From Acanthopleura granulata (taxonomy: Eukaryota > Mollusca > Polyplacophora > Chitonida > Chitonidae), in the NCBI GenBank assembly GCA_016165875.1, contig JABBOT010000001.1:15886876-15950875 (forward strand): a DNA stretch of 64,000 nt, written 5' to 3'. The translations under genes were made by a program, and so were the position numbers. The notes beneath the pieces are model-generated. The model saw nothing but the letters and a program-made list of their open reading frames with translations. It was not told the origin of the DNA and did no database searches. The number at the start of each line of letters is the position of its first letter. Within the stretch, counting starts at the first letter, position 1. This document shows positions 34,691 to 47,876 of the stretch, one piece after another.

Positions 34691-37600
34691 AGGATATAAA
34701 ACACAAATCAAATAAATGAGTAAAAACGGAAACACAGGAATCAAAGCTATACCCGAGCAGTGTAATTCTCAATAGCGAAAACTTCATCTTCATCTTCATC
34801 TTCATCTTTTCCGCTTTTTATTTTGCCATTTTCAGGATAGGAAATCCAGGTATACATTGTTTCCCGAGATGCAGCAAAATGGTGTCATCTTAAACGGCTA
34901 CTGTTGCAAAGAACAAATGGACAATGGACAGAGTGCGGTACAACTATATACACTGTACCAGTGGTTACATCTGGCTTAAGCTTCTCTCGAATTAACAGGA
35001 TGTGGAGGACTGCAGTAATGGCCGACCTCCGACAGTGTGACTGCGCACTGATTAATGATTTGGGTTAACTAGTGCTGGAGTTAAGCCTCTGTCCAGGGTT
35101 GTAGATCAACCAAGCTTGGGCACTTCATTATCTTATGACTAGACGTAATCCGAGAGTCTGAGGTGAAGGCGAAGTCGTGACCGGTGTTTGTGGCATCTCG
35201 GTTCGCGTTAACTCAGGGTTAACGGGAATAGCTCTGTCTGCCGGTAACATTAACACTCAATCAATATGTTGAAGCCACACAAGAGACGTTTGTCCACGCT
35301 AAAGCCCAAAACACGTATCACAACGAGAAATCTATTTGGTTAGGTATATAGTTATTCTTTTAAGGTTCAGTATGAAGGATGCTTTTGCACGCCATATTTT
35401 TGGAAGATAAGTGGTCTTCAAAGAACATTAGAAAATACACAAAAGTTCACCCAAGCTCCTACATGAGAGCTTAAGACTCTACTCTGCTCAAGGTCGGTTT
35501 GAACACATCCACATCTCTTGTGTCTCCACCATGTGTCTTAATCATTGCCAGTACCGATACCTCCGTATAAGTAAATGCATCGTGAATACGTCCATTAGAA
35601 GAAATCGAGCCTTTCAGATACAGATACAATGTTTTATTATAGATCATCTCTTAGAAAATTCATAGTTTAATATTTCCTTGAAATGTTGAATTTAATGTTT
35701 AATGGCGTTCATTATTTAACTGAGGCGAGGTAAAGCACAAGGCCCATAGATATATTACATAACAAAGAGAATGGTTAGGACCATAGCCTCAGTTAAAGGC
35801 ATCGTTTAGAAACTTTATAAAACAAATAACCTGATTTGTACAAATCAGAATATACAAATGTCATGATGTATAATGAAAACAAGTGGATGTGAAAGCATTC
35901 TAGACTTGTTTGTTTTAGTTAGTCGATTTGTTTTAAGGAGCATTGTTTCCAGTGATAAGGTCAGCCGTTACTGCATGTTAACTTTGAGGTAATGGAACTA
36001 ATGAATGCTTAACGTTCTAGCTACAATGGGAATGTCGGTGGGATATGTTTGTAGAACAAAACTTGTTTGAATTGTGTCAGTTAGCTGTTACTGCATGTTA
36101 CTTTTGTCACTTACTTCAATAGATTCATGACGTTACCCAGGTAATGTTAACACAGTGTGTAATGTTCCTAAATGCATTTAGGACCCAAGTATTTCTTCTG
36201 CCCATCTTTCATTGAGAACCTCCTGTTCAAGAAAGGCGAGAAAAACACACATGCAGTCAAGATAGGATGTGATCTTACTGAAACAAAAGGGTGTTAATGT
36301 GTAGAACGATTGTGTAATGTATGGCTCGACTGTTTAATTCCATCTCTGTTCGGAAAGACAGCTATCGAGAACTCATCAGGCTCTTTTTTGCTACAGCCCG
36401 TATTTACACTTTTAAATTTCCGTTTAAACATACGTTAACAAGTTTTTCTTTTACATGTTTATTTTGTTCTCCGACAAAGTTAAGTATCCAAAAAATGCCT
36501 TTGACAACGACATTACGTGTGTGCAATATCGCCATCGGGCTACATCTTAATGCGGAAAAAGTATACAGTCAAACCGGGTTAAACATATGATAGGCTTGGG
36601 ATACATCGTATAAACTTGTCTAATTGAAGCATTCCATCCACATTTCCACGAGAAAATTATGCTGAACACATGTGCGCTGGCCACGTTTTAAAGCCAAAAA
36701 AGTTGCTAGAGAACGAAAGAATTGGAGAATGGTTAAAATCGTGTGAGATTTGCAAACGTTTCAGAAATGCTAGACTTTTAAATTGTTGCACTGGAAAATC
36801 CTGCGTGGGTGGGGTGAGTCTCCAGTATTATGGGGTAATGGATGCTGTTATGCGAAACCCCTAACCGCAACCCCTCCATCCCACTCCTCGACGACTGTTT
36901 TTCTACATCTGATGTCAATATCAGATAACCTCGAAATATAAGAGCTTCGTTCTCTTTTGACTTTTACTGCACAATTGGCCCCAGTGGTGTAATTGAACTG
37001 ACTATCAACTGTGCCGGTTAAATAACACGGATACCTTTTTTAAAACACAAAAGTTTGAAATTTCTGAATGTTGTCAGCAGAAAAGTTGACTAGTGGGTAG
37101 ACCAACGGCCATGGAGTCATGAAGAGGTTTTACAGATGGACGTTGGGATAATATTTTGAGTAATGCCTGAAATTTCATAGATGTAGTTAGTATCTTGACT
37201 TTGTTATTTTTCCTACCCATGGCATGAGAAATAACCAGGAAACATTTTCTCAATCCATCCACTGTCCTTAAAGAACCTATTCTTTTGTAAGAACTTATTT
37301 TTTGGTAAGAATAAGTTCGCTTCATGTCTAGGATTACACCAGCATCGTAAAGGCAGCAGTGAAACATTGTACAGAACCCGAAGGTCAATCGAAGGTCATT
37401 AGTGAAACATTAGACAAGAATTTGGTAAGAAGTCTTTGTGAGTAAATAAGACTCATTTCGAACAAAGGGGTGAATATTTTAGATGCCTAGTCATTTCTTA
37501 CTATGATGCACTCGAAATAATGCTGTAGGGGATAACTCACAACAAAATGTTTCTGTTTTCGGAGAAAGCGATTTCTCTGTACAGGGTTGATTGTCTCCAG

Positions 37601-39116
37601 ATACAAACCAGGGTATAAAGTGTTGATGGCCGTGAACCAATCACGACAGGAACCGAACATGAGCAAAGGTGTCGTTTGGGACTTGCCACACACACAAGAT
37701 AGATTTTAAGCTCAAAGCAGGTGGAAAAAAAACAAGGAACTCTAAATAGTGGATTTCTTCTAAAGGGCAAATGTAACATCCGATCGATGATACTGGCAAA
37801 GCCTTTAAGACAAAAGTTCCTGGTAACAATCCCAAGGCTCTCCTGCAGATAGTCTCAAAGAAAATCCGAACTGATGCCGTGTCAGTGTGACCCCCAGTTC
37901 AGTTCATAAACCACAGTCTTCAACATAATGATTATCACTACTGACCCAATTGCACTTATGACGTCTAAATTAGTAAGGAATTAAGAGAACACAACAATTC
38001 AGCTTCGACCGAGTAGCTGTTTAATGCAGTATAATGTAATTATTATGTATTATAATGAATATATGCAGATATGGAATTTCTGTTTTATGTTTTTTTAATA
38101 ATCTTTTCACTGTCTTGCCTGGTTATAGCTGTTTTTGTAAACATGTTTTCATTTATCACATTTTATCGACAATATAATAATGGTTATATAGCACTGCTAG
38201 TATAATGATCTTAATGGTTTTTCACAAATCACCACCCGACTCAGATCCAGCCTTCTGTTAGGGGGATTTTGAAGCTCTTACGCCCAGCTGGTCAACTCTA
38301 CCCACATAACCAAAGAAGCTAATCAAACTTAAATATTCTTCACCATCAGGAAATATCATTGAGTATGGTGTAAAACACGAATTAAGAAAATTTAAATATA
38401 AAATATTCTTTCATTCATTGTCTGATATGAAGATTAATTAAAAGCGGGATTTCTGTTGAAAGCCCTTGAATCTTTGACACAAAAGTGCATATTGACAGGT
38501 TTATTTCTGTGGTGTACCTGTTCCGTAGAATTGCACTCAGGACCATGAGTGTTGAGTTTTTCATGAAGATTAGCCTAGGCTTCCATAATTTACTCAAATC
38601 GGTAAAGCATTTTGTCACTGGTTTAGCTTTTGATGGCTTGATACTTGATTTTTTAAGTTAGGTAATTAAGGTATTTCAATAGCCAACAGCTGCCTAGCAG
38701 GGTAAACTGAAGGGATTTTTCACATAATCAGACAATTTCGGTGACCTTGTTTTTCTTAGACCAGAGAACTAATAATGTCTGTGCGATTGATCAAATTACA
38801 GTCGTGCCAGACCTTCCGCTGAGCTGGGCTATTCAGGTTTTCCCTGTGAATTATGGCAAGTTTCCAGTCTTGTCTTGAGACGTTTTTATCCTCTTTATCA
38901 CCAACGATTTACTCTGGCCCTTGCTCTTCTCTTTACCTAATACTCTCTCTAACACAAGGGCCTCTATAACAATTACATGCCAATTAATTTCTTTCTTGAG
39001 GGTATATTGTATTTCTCCTGAGGTCACCCTTAAAACACTAATGAAGCTGGCGGGACAGTGGAGCTGTGTCCATACAGCCAACACTAAGGCTGGAACACTG
39101 CTTCCTGGTTTGTCCT
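34691..39116. other. unassigned intergenic DNA
   Basis: No gene recognised. 35960-36110 has a short direct repeat (GTTACTGCATGTTA twice). 37290-37320 contains a 9-bp inverted repeat GAACTTATT/AATAAGTTC. 38040-38200 is very AT-rich. Open frames are short and without motifs. Confidence 0.45.
34781..34809 (+). repeat. (CTTCAT)n microsatellite
   Basis: Four to five units of CTTCAT. Confidence 0.95.
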
Positions 39117-39323
39117 TCAGAACTGTGACCCAGAGGCCTCCGCACTCCTGCCAAATGTGGTCAGGGCAGACTTAATTCTCTCGTCATCAGGACACAAATC
39201 TTTACTGTCCTCTCAGGGGGACGCCTGGGACACAACAAACACATGATCATCCTCTCCAAGAACTACCTTAATGAAATAGTCATCTTCATATATAGCAGGA
39301 AAGCTGCCGTTGTACCTACATGT
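39117..39323 (-). pseudogene. possible decayed exon, family unknown
   Basis: A - strand frame of 68 codons has one internal TGA (39213-39215). The two halves look coding: PAIYEDDYFIKVVLGEDDHV before it and DDERIKSALTTFGRSAEASG after it. The first half faintly recalls the YFIKV..GDD..V hairpin of stefin/cystatin B, but the second half does not fit that family. It may be chance. Confidence 0.2.
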
Positions 39324-42300
39324 CTATCTTCGCAGGAAGGTCCCCAAGGAGTTTGTAAAGCCTCACCTTTTAAAAATGTAAGGTAAGCATTATTAATGTT
39401 TTGTGAATGACGTAAACTGTTTTGCTTCTATAGTTTGCCATCCTCATCTTTTTGGCTGACGTACTTTTCTATTAGATGCCTTTAAGTATCCAGGACGCTA
39501 AGGCGGGCAGATCCTGTGACTCTGTACTTGATTCACTGGCTTAGTGTGTAATGCAGAGAGCCGTGCTTTAAGAGCCGCTTTAAGCGCCAAAGATCCGCTT
39601 CGTGTAATCTGTTTTGCTCCCCCTCCTATGTTGCTGAAATGACAAAACAAAACACAACATACAGAATCTATATATATACTCACAGACCAATTATAATTTT
39701 CTAGCTGTTAATCGTTATTTTAATTATTCTGTTACCTCCTTGGAGCTTTTCGAAAATTTAGTTGTTACGGTATCATTGGGAAACGTCAGAAATTTTCCAT
39801 ACCGGTCGTCACTATGCAAGCTTCAATTGTTTGTCTAAGCTCTTACAACTATCGACAACAAACCCCTTTTTTGACAACAAAAACGCAACAATAAATCAAT
39901 AGCAGCATGTATCTAAGGCAAAATTTAAAACGACAGAGTCCCGTACCGTAGTTGTACCGTATTGTGTTAGTGCGAAACAAATGAACGTGTTGTGCGTTTA
40001 TGTTTTAACGACAACTTGAAAAAACGCTTATCTGCAAGTAGACTAGGCCTTTTTGAGCATCACCTAAAGCTCATCTAAATGCAATTGCTAATTACAGGTT
40101 CCCACTTTACAGAGTAGAGGGTACTTGTATTTCACAATTTTTTCTGAGAAAAATATTCCAAAACGTTTTAATTATGGAAGAGAACACCCTTTCTTTTCAA
40201 ACACGTATTCATGGAAAACTACAATAGAACTAAAGAGAGAAAAAGATACCTGGAGATTGTCACGTAGACTTGTCACGTGAGAATATTCCTGGAGTGTTCC
40301 CAACACAAAGCACAAGTATAGGCTGGACCTATATCTGTTCAGCTAAGGTCAAAAAGCGAAGAATAAACGAATAAAGTTTTAAAAATATGAATACAGTTTT
40401 GCCATTCTTGTCTTAGTGTTAGTATTTTAAAGAAAATACAACAGAGAGTATAACCAAAGATATTTCAGAAGAGCGATCCATACAGACCTATAGGGACTTT
40501 TATGATGTGCATGGTAACATTATAAATCAGTTTTTAATCTTGAATTCTGACGAGACCATGATATACCCCATTTTAGAGAAACCGGAAATACGATGTCACG
40601 TCATCGGTACCCTAAAGGCTTCAGAATAAGAGGCGAGACACTCCTTTGTCGTTCGAAGTACAGTCTTTCTTATTATTACAGCTGTTGGAATCTTGAAGAA
40701 TAACCCCAGACGTATTCTGCTACCACTTTCTTGTTGCCAATGGCAAGTATATCAGAATTATCTCATATTCGGGAAAACAGTTGATTTATCACTAGGTCTT
40801 TATAGCTAACTGGCGAGCTAGGAAGGTTAAAGTCACAGCGGAAACAGGTACGGTCTCGGGTTGCAGAAATATCTGGACCTTGATTGGTTACAATTGATAG
40901 CATGGCAAGCTGTCCTAATTTTCTTACGTTGCCGTTTTTGCTTACTTTGAACCATGTTATCTCGGTTATCCTACATCACAAGAATAGAAATGACGTTTTC
41001 TGAACTTTAAATGGGATTTTTTCAGCGATAAATATATACATTTTATCTAGCGTTGCCTTTTCTTTAAATTTCACCACCGTGGGAATCGGGTCAGCATTTT
41101 TTGAACCTAGATTGGACGTTCTATTAAACAGATAAGATGACTGAAATAAACAGTTTTAACACATCTGTGAAATACTACTCAGTACAAAGGTGAAGACGTT
41201 TCAGCTTATCACAAAGGAGTAATTACTGTGCTGTTTAGACCTTTAACGCAATTTTTCACCCTCTTATATCACTGGCCCGACAGTTTTCTTTCAATGTGCA
41301 TTCAAAGTTATAGTTCTTAACACTCATTACAATACAATGCCCACCGCAGTCTGGTCGGTGATTTGGCTTGTTTTAACCTGACGGATGGAACAGCATCATT
41401 TGCACAGTGGTGATTGGTAGTAAAATGGTGATTTGTGAGATTGGCCAGAATGGCCGCGGAGAAGCAGGAGAAACCCTGGACACTCATACAACCACATTAT
41501 CACCTTTGGAAAGAGGCCCCATGTATTTGATAGCTTTTCATGCGTCAAGACTCGTCTGCCGGGAAATTGATCTCAGGCCAAAACGAGCTAGAAAATGAGA
41601 CAGGGTGGTGTTGACAAAACGGAAACTTTCGGAAGCCTTTTTCCGATGATATTGTATTTGCATTTCGTCGCGAAAAGGCAGTGTCAGGTTGAATTAAATA
41701 TAGCCCCTAAGGAATGACCGAGGGCATCACTGGTTGAAAGATTACATATAAATGTCCTAGAACACTGGAATGTATTTATGGACGAAATATTTGGTATCCG
41801 AGATGATCGGTGATGACAAGATTGTCACTTTATATTCCTACTTGTCCGGCTTTTCCTTCCTGCTCTAATTTCGTTTCAAACAATCTAAAAAACCACATGT
41901 GCCTGTTCTATGAATCATTTGGTCCATGTAGTGCTATACATGTAGCTGTCTACAGCTATCTATAGCTATCCGAAAGTGTCATTTTGGGTGAGTTGCCCCC
42001 CCCCTTCCCATTAAGACTTAGTCCCAGCTTGATCTTTTGGCGTACTCTTTTGGTGGTGTTCCCAGCTCTGGAGCCAGGAAGATCAATACGTAATCGGTGA
42101 ACTACACACGCAAAATGGGGATCGATTGTAAAACCCTTGGAACCCTCTGCCAGACGTAAAGGGTTCACCTGTTATCCACAGCGATGAGGTCAACGTTTTA
42201 CGATTCATCTCTGCTCTCTGAATGTCTACACGAAACTGCGCTGACCTCAATCAGTTTGATGTAACGTTACCCTTTCTAAATCAGAGAGCAATCCTAGGTA

Positions 42301-43426
42301 GGGCAAGGAGCATTTTGTTTTTTGTCCCCACAGGAATGACGTTACCTCCTGTGACGTCTGGATTTCCTCTACTCCCCATCGAACAAGACACCTTTTGTAG
42401 TCCACGACATTTTAGGGATAATCAGGACAACGGTTGCGCGACTTTCCTATGTCGTTGTCCATGCTTTGCATCGCATGGCATTTTACGGATTGTAATTAAG
42501 ACATCATTTTCGCCTTTGACTGTGTCACATTTTTCATTTTTTTTTCAAGCCGTACATTTCATGACATTGTATGGAATAATATTAAGGCAAATGTTTGCAC
42601 CATTCTTCCAGTGATTTTAGTGATTGCAACGGTTGCGTTACATATTAGCGTGGTCCTTTTGTACATTGCCGATTCTGCCATACCCTGGTCGCGTTGTACA
42701 TGCTAAATTCCAGTGATGCGGCACATGATGTGTCGCGATCTGGTTGAACATGGACAATTCCGTCTGAATATAACAAGGACTTGCTGTAGGCTTCGATGTC
42801 AGGGAATGCTTCTGTTAATGTTTTGTGTAGTGTTTTTCTAACTATCCATAGCCATGACGACGAACTAGGCACGTCAAACATTTCATTACACACGCTTTAT
42901 CATTCTTTCTTGCCTATTGGAGATAATTTTTTAGAAAACTTCAAAAACGCGGAGTATCTGCTTAAAGGCAAAAGAAGAATTTTTTACTTGAAGCACCTCG
43001 GTCAGTGGTAGAGATAAAAGAAAGAGGACTTCAGAAAGAAAGCCATCAGGTATCTTGGCAGATATCATAGCAGATCTTGGCAGGTACCTGATAAAACTCT
43101 GCAGCGGGAGCTGGCTGCCATGGCCTTGACGGGGACTGATCGGTACTGGCCGATTTTAGTTGAATGAGGCATCGGGGTTCCAAACCGTAAAACTAAAATC
43201 GTTCAGCTGATATGTGTATCTGCATCTGAAGAGGTGTGTTCTGGGCAGGCTTTAGTCCGTGCAGTTTTGTTGGGGATACTGTTTATTGTAACAGCTGTTG
43301 CTGATGTTAACACATTATTAATAATCCCTTCACCAGCGCTGTGAAGCTCTTTATAATCCTCACATCATGGGGATGTTGCCAATGTCTTTTCTGTATTCAA
43401 AGCGTTTACAGTGAAAATAAACACGC
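39324..43426. other. unassigned intergenic DNA
   Basis: No gene recognised. The largest frame (42222-42614, +) has no motif and a phenylalanine-rich, low-information sequence. 43151-43201 is a hairpin (listed separately). Confidence 0.45.
43151..43201. other. inverted repeat / hairpin
   Basis: Perfect 11-bp arms CGATTTTAGTT and AACTAAAATCG are separated by 29 bases. The arms are too short for a typical animal microRNA precursor. Confidence 0.5.
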
Positions 43427-43690
43427 TTTTATTTATTTATTTATTTATTTGTTTGATGTTTTACGCCATATTCAAGAATGTTGCACTAACACGACGGCGA
43501 CCAGCATTGTGGTGGGAGGAAACCGGGGAAACCCACGATCATCCGCACGTTACTAGTTGATCTTCCCGCGTACAGCCGGAGAAGAAGCCAGCATTAGCTG
43601 AACTTGAGCTGACAGCGACCGCATTAGTGGCAGGCTTCTTGGTCAGTATGCTGTGCTAGTGCGTTAACCAACTGAGCCATGGAGGCCTCC
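43427..43690 (-). mobile_element. full-length SINE, part of the left inverted-repeat arm
   Basis: - strand head GGAGGCCTCCATGGCTCAGT, a core lacking the GCAGAGCCC block, tail GAATATGGCGTAAAACATC and a (AAAT)n end. It is joined to the ~370-bp segment 43691-44060, which is repeated in inverted orientation near 49.3-49.65 kb together with a SINE. Confidence 0.9.
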
Positions 43691-44060
43691 AACAAGCTTT
43701 GATGTTTATTCAATAAATATCATATTTAGTAATTAAATAAATGCATTTGTTATACATGGCATGTTCACATACGTAGTAGTCATTTTTACATATTTTGATA
43801 TTTTTTTCAAGACATTTCTTGGAACAGTTTATTAAGAATATCCACAACATTATTTACAATGTGAATATGTCTCTTTATATTTTTTCATGGTGTTTATGAA
43901 TAAACAACAGCACACGTGTAACAGAAATACATTTATTTTCCTATTCATAACTAAGTTCTTATTTTAGTGTGTAGTATTTCTGCATAGACGGACTGTGGCA
44001 TTATACAGTTTCACTGTGTTGTCATGTGACACACAGAAATACTAATTAACTCCGAGCAGA
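43427..44060. repeat. left arm of a long inverted repeat
   Basis: About 630 bp (SINE plus ~370 bp) is the reverse complement of 49276-49900, at about 85% identity by eye. Non-SINE landmarks are CAAGCTTTGATGTTTATTCA, GAATAAACAACAGCACACGT and ACAGTTTCACTGTGTTGTCA. Confidence 0.88.
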
Positions 44061-44100
44061 GGTTGGCTATCACGTTGACTATAAACGTTTGTACGTTTTC

Positions 44101-44442
44101 TTAAGTGCCCTGGGCTAAAATACAAAAATATAAAGACAGTTAGCAAACTGAAACATCATTGACGTTTTCAAACTTAGAAAAAAAAGAAGAAAACCATATT
44201 ATGCTAGCGATTTGTGAGAAATGTCTCGTTGGTTGCTGGTAGTTGAAAATGTCAACACTTCTATATTCGTTTATTCATTTGATTGAAACTTAATGCTGTA
44301 GTTCATAAGATCTAAACCTTACCTGAAAACACCTGGCCTAGAGCGCCAGCCACACCATCCAGGGCTATATTAAATCCTGATGCCTCATGAGTTAAGCACA
44401 AAGCTTTAGCAGACAGAGCGAGCGAGTGAGCCATTCCGATAG
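44101..44442 (-). CDS. candidate 3' end of a spliced gene, function unknown
   Basis: Two exons on the - strand. 44442-44323 follows the acceptor TGTTTCTTACACAG, stays open for 39 codons in one frame only, and ends at TTTTCAG|GTAAGG. 44114-44101 follows ATTTTTGTATTTTAG. Joined, they read ...LDGVAGALGQVFSAQGT, then TAA at 44103-44101. The peptide is alanine-rich and helix-like (MAHSLALSAKALCLTHEASG). Upstream exons were not found with confidence. The 3' flank from 44060 down is the left inverted-repeat arm, so that arm would be its 3' UTR. A non-coding transcript or chance splice-site match is possible. Confidence 0.35.
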
Positions 44443-45594
44443 CTGTGTAAGAAACAGGGTAACCAAAATGTACATGTCAGGCGTGATTTGTGTTCAGCAC
44501 TGAGTGAAAACAGGCCTTTTGTACTTGCTGTATATGAACACTGGAAATCATCAAACGCCACGCTAATTTACGACATCTAATCGTGTGGCCTTGACTCCAA
44601 GAGCGTGAAGTTATTGGACACCTGCAAATTAAGATACGAGACCAATTACTATGATAATTAAACCTGACGGTGTTGCTACACGAAGGCAGCCTGGGTAAAT
44701 CTGCCAAAAGAACACAGGAGCCATGCCTTGTGATTCCAAGGTATGACTAATATCCGTTGTCAGACGATGGAAACATTATCTAGGATAAAAACAGGTTGTC
44801 ACTCTTCAGGTCGACTAAAGCGTCAGACTTTCCCCTATATAGATATTACTATAGACAAAATTGGGAATGGGTTATTTCGTGGTACGCTGCACGTAGCAGC
44901 AATTACATGTAAATGCATGTCATTCCTTGATAAGAACACGCTTGAATCTGCAACTGAAATGCAAAGATGTAGAAGGTTTAAGAAAGGCTGAGGCTTTTTT
45001 ATGCTGTCCTTTCTCATATTAGAAATGTTCTACTTATGTGCGCACCATTATATACATGGAATTAGGCAATTTGCTGCCTGGGTATTGCATAACTGAGTAA
45101 GACTTACAATAAGTATACACTTTAGCTCTTCGACGTAATAAATAGCATCTCTAATTTGCACAGAATACTATAAATCTACATTTGACTCGTATATGGCTTT
45201 TAATTACAAGCCTGGTGGACACTACAGATTATATTCAATTCTAAATTTAACCTGGATCCCGCGACTTGGCTGGATTAGCCCTAAACGCTGGGGTATACTC
45301 ATTTACAGCAGTGTACTGTCTATGGCATTGTTAACAGATCTACATGCCTGTAGAAAAACTCTAGGTATCACTACAACAGGGTCCAAATAGAGAATTCTGG
45401 GAACCTGTGCTGAATGACTGGCGCAAATACACCTCAGGCTCACCTAGAGTCTTTAGAGTGTTGAGTGTCACAGCTAAAATTAGCAGTACGCGTATCGAAT
45501 TCGATAGTGATTGTTAGAAGGCTATTTCGCCAAGAAAAACGTCTACTTAGTCTTCTCTGAGAGGCTCTTTTTACAATGTAAAAAATAAATTCAA

Positions 45595-45735
45595 GAAAGC
45601 CCCACTTGTTGGTCACTGTTTGCGTCGCCAAGGCGTCCCTCGTTCTTTTGGGAGCCTAGAGTACAGGACACAATAAGAGCTTGATGTACGGTTCAACTGT
45701 AGCTATCATGTACGATTACAGAAGCCGAATGGATT
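45595..45735 (+). repeat. alpha repeat fragment
   Basis: GCGTCGCCAAGGCGTCCCTC, then GTACGGTTCAACTGTAGCTA and CGATTACAGAAGCCG match the middle of the alpha module copies at 55815 and 63195. Confidence 0.7.
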
Positions 45736-46387
45736 TTTCAGACCTTGCCAAAACTGTGCTTCTGTTGCACAAAACACGCACAAAGCAGTACAAAATGGCT
45801 TTAAAAAAAAGGTATTTTTTTGTGCAGGCCACTGTGTAATCGGAAAGCTCATGATAGGCGAACAGAATTTGTCTGAGCTGAATTTAAAATTTAGAATTTA
45901 TATCGACAACAGTGGGTATAACACAGGAAAGGAACCAGGCCAGAAACATTTATTCTAGGTGCATCGATTGGCAACACTCAGAGAGGGGATTCGGTGTAAA
46001 AAATCTGTCTGCACGCAGTGATTAACTTTCGACATATGGATGAGATGAGATCTGGTGCAATGCCTGGATTCTCGATCGTCTGGGGCTAAAAGACAAGGGT
46101 CGTTGGAAATGCTTGTATTGATAAGCGGCATAGTCAGTGATCCTTCGACCTGGCTGGTTCGGTATGTACGGTCAGATATAGATACAATAGCGGGACCTGA
46201 CTGTGTTAGGACGGTTCCAGTGGTTGCAGCAGGGATAATTGTACTAGAGCATTTCGCGTTGTTCAGAATTCCCTTCGGGATACTCGGCGGACAAGCCAAG
46301 GAGTTGTCCTGGATGAACATTGTTCCTTGAACAATCAATTCAAGAGTTCGAATTCAACTCTACCTGCTGCTATTTTTATATAAAAGA

Positions 46388-46475
46388 CTAGACCATGAAG
46401 AGTAAAACCAGAGAACCGACGACAGTGTGAAAATTTGCAGATGGTCTCACTTTACCGGTGAAATCAGGAAACTTG
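46388..46475 (+). repeat. epsilon repeat, copy 1
   Basis: AGAGTAAAACCAGAGAACCG and the following bases match 52668-52825, with GAGAGTAAAACCAGAGCAGC in the second copy. Confidence 0.55.
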
Positions 46476-46957
46476 CTACTTTTCTAAGTCAGAAATCAGA
46501 AGCTATCAGGGATAGTTGTTTCCGGAGTACTACGTAAAACATCTGCCAATAAAGAAATGAAAACAGAATAAATGCAAAACAGGGCTTAAACAAATAAAAT
46601 TTCTTAGCATCGAGGTTCCTAAACCTTTGTATGGCTTTTCACAATCTCTCGGCCGTAAATTGCTGCCTGCATTGGGCGGGTATGGAGATGTATACCCTAC
46701 TTGGAATATCACAGCTCGCAACGAACGCCGAAAAAAATGTTCCCTCGTCAAGAGAAATGGGCACTTTTTTGGTAGAAAAATATATCACCCAATTCCTGAA
46801 TGAAAATCATAACCGTTTTATATGAACTGTGATTATTTTTGTTTTCGTCCTATATTCACGAGATGGCGAATTACTTGCGCGCATGTCACGTCATATCATG
46901 CAGCAGCGTCTGCTCTTCCGTATGTTGATCAACTTCATGGAATCTCGTCAGTATTAT

Positions 46958-47876
46958 TGTACGGGTACAACTATTAGAGAGGAAAATGATAAACAACTGG
47001 CTTGTTCAACTCCCAAACAGCGATAGGTATTACGCAAGATCAAAGAAAGAAACACGAAAACCCTTGAATAACTTCAATACATATATTTCAACAAAATAGA
47101 CAAATAGTACAACTGATACAATCAGTAATTACCAAATATATAGTATCTTACTCTTGATAGCTTCCAAATCTGGATGGAATATTCCGCCTTTCAAAGGCGA
47201 GTCAGTCCAGGTAAATATGGAATCCACAGTCTACGGGAATTCTCCAAACGAAGGATGACAGCAGTGGGTGCGATGGTCTATAACCAACTCCCTGTCAATG
47301 GGCGGCCATAATGCAGAGCTGGCGATGTATGTTTCAGTCCTCGGAAATATGCACAAAGTCACTTTCAGGGTAAACTGGGATGAAATATACGTAATTCCAC
47401 AAACAGACAATGAGCGATACAAAAATAGCAAGTGGCGAAACACAAGCTCACAAAGTGCTACGTACAGAAAAAATGGAGTGCATATTGACGTATGTCGAAA
47501 GGAGTGAAAGCCAATATCTACAAACCTAACAAGATCCATCCAAGTGGACGGCAGTAAATATGACTGCTCTCAAGTGGACTTGAGTAAAAGACTGCGAGCT
47601 TTACAACTTCGTCGCTCATATTTATAGACTACCGTAAAGAAAATTCTGGATAGTTTGATCGTAAACATGTTTACAATATGGGTACATCTTTCCAGAATGT
47701 ACGCTCTAGGTACAATGACACGAAACTCATAAACACAGAAGCCTCGAGAACGATCGACTGAGTAACAATGCAATCTATAACTTATACAAAGGGGAAAATC
47801 TACTTCAGACACTGATCCGGTTAGCGCAAAAAAGAAATAAAAAAAAATATAATACAGTATCATGGGGTTCGTAACA
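46958..47876 (-). mobile_element. complete solo LTR, family X, with 4-bp target duplication
   Basis: 919 bp. On the - strand it starts TGTTACGAACCCCATGATAC at 47876 and ends GTTGTACCCGTACA at 46958. It is flanked on both sides by TTAT (46954-46957 and 47877-47880). A TATAAATATGAGCGACGAAG block near 47620 is conserved among copies and looks like the promoter. No internal retroelement sequence adjoins it, so it is a solo LTR left by recombination. Open frames across it on both strands are repeat translations. Confidence 0.85.

Larger units (their letters stand above)
44443..46957. other. unassigned DNA with two repeat fragments
   Basis: No firm gene. 45595-45735 is a fragment of the alpha repeat and 46388-46475 of the epsilon repeat (listed separately). 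A - strand ATG frame at 46320-45955 (121 codons) has no recognised motif. Confidence 0.4.

Noticed and set aside
42222..42614. 130-codon + frame
   Set aside because: Low-information, F/P-rich peptide without motif, splice context or neighbours.
45955..46320. 121-codon - strand frame with ATG in fair context, upstream of the 44.1-44.4 kb exons
   Set aside because: No recognised motif and no strong donor in the phase needed to join the downstream exon; kept only as a lead.
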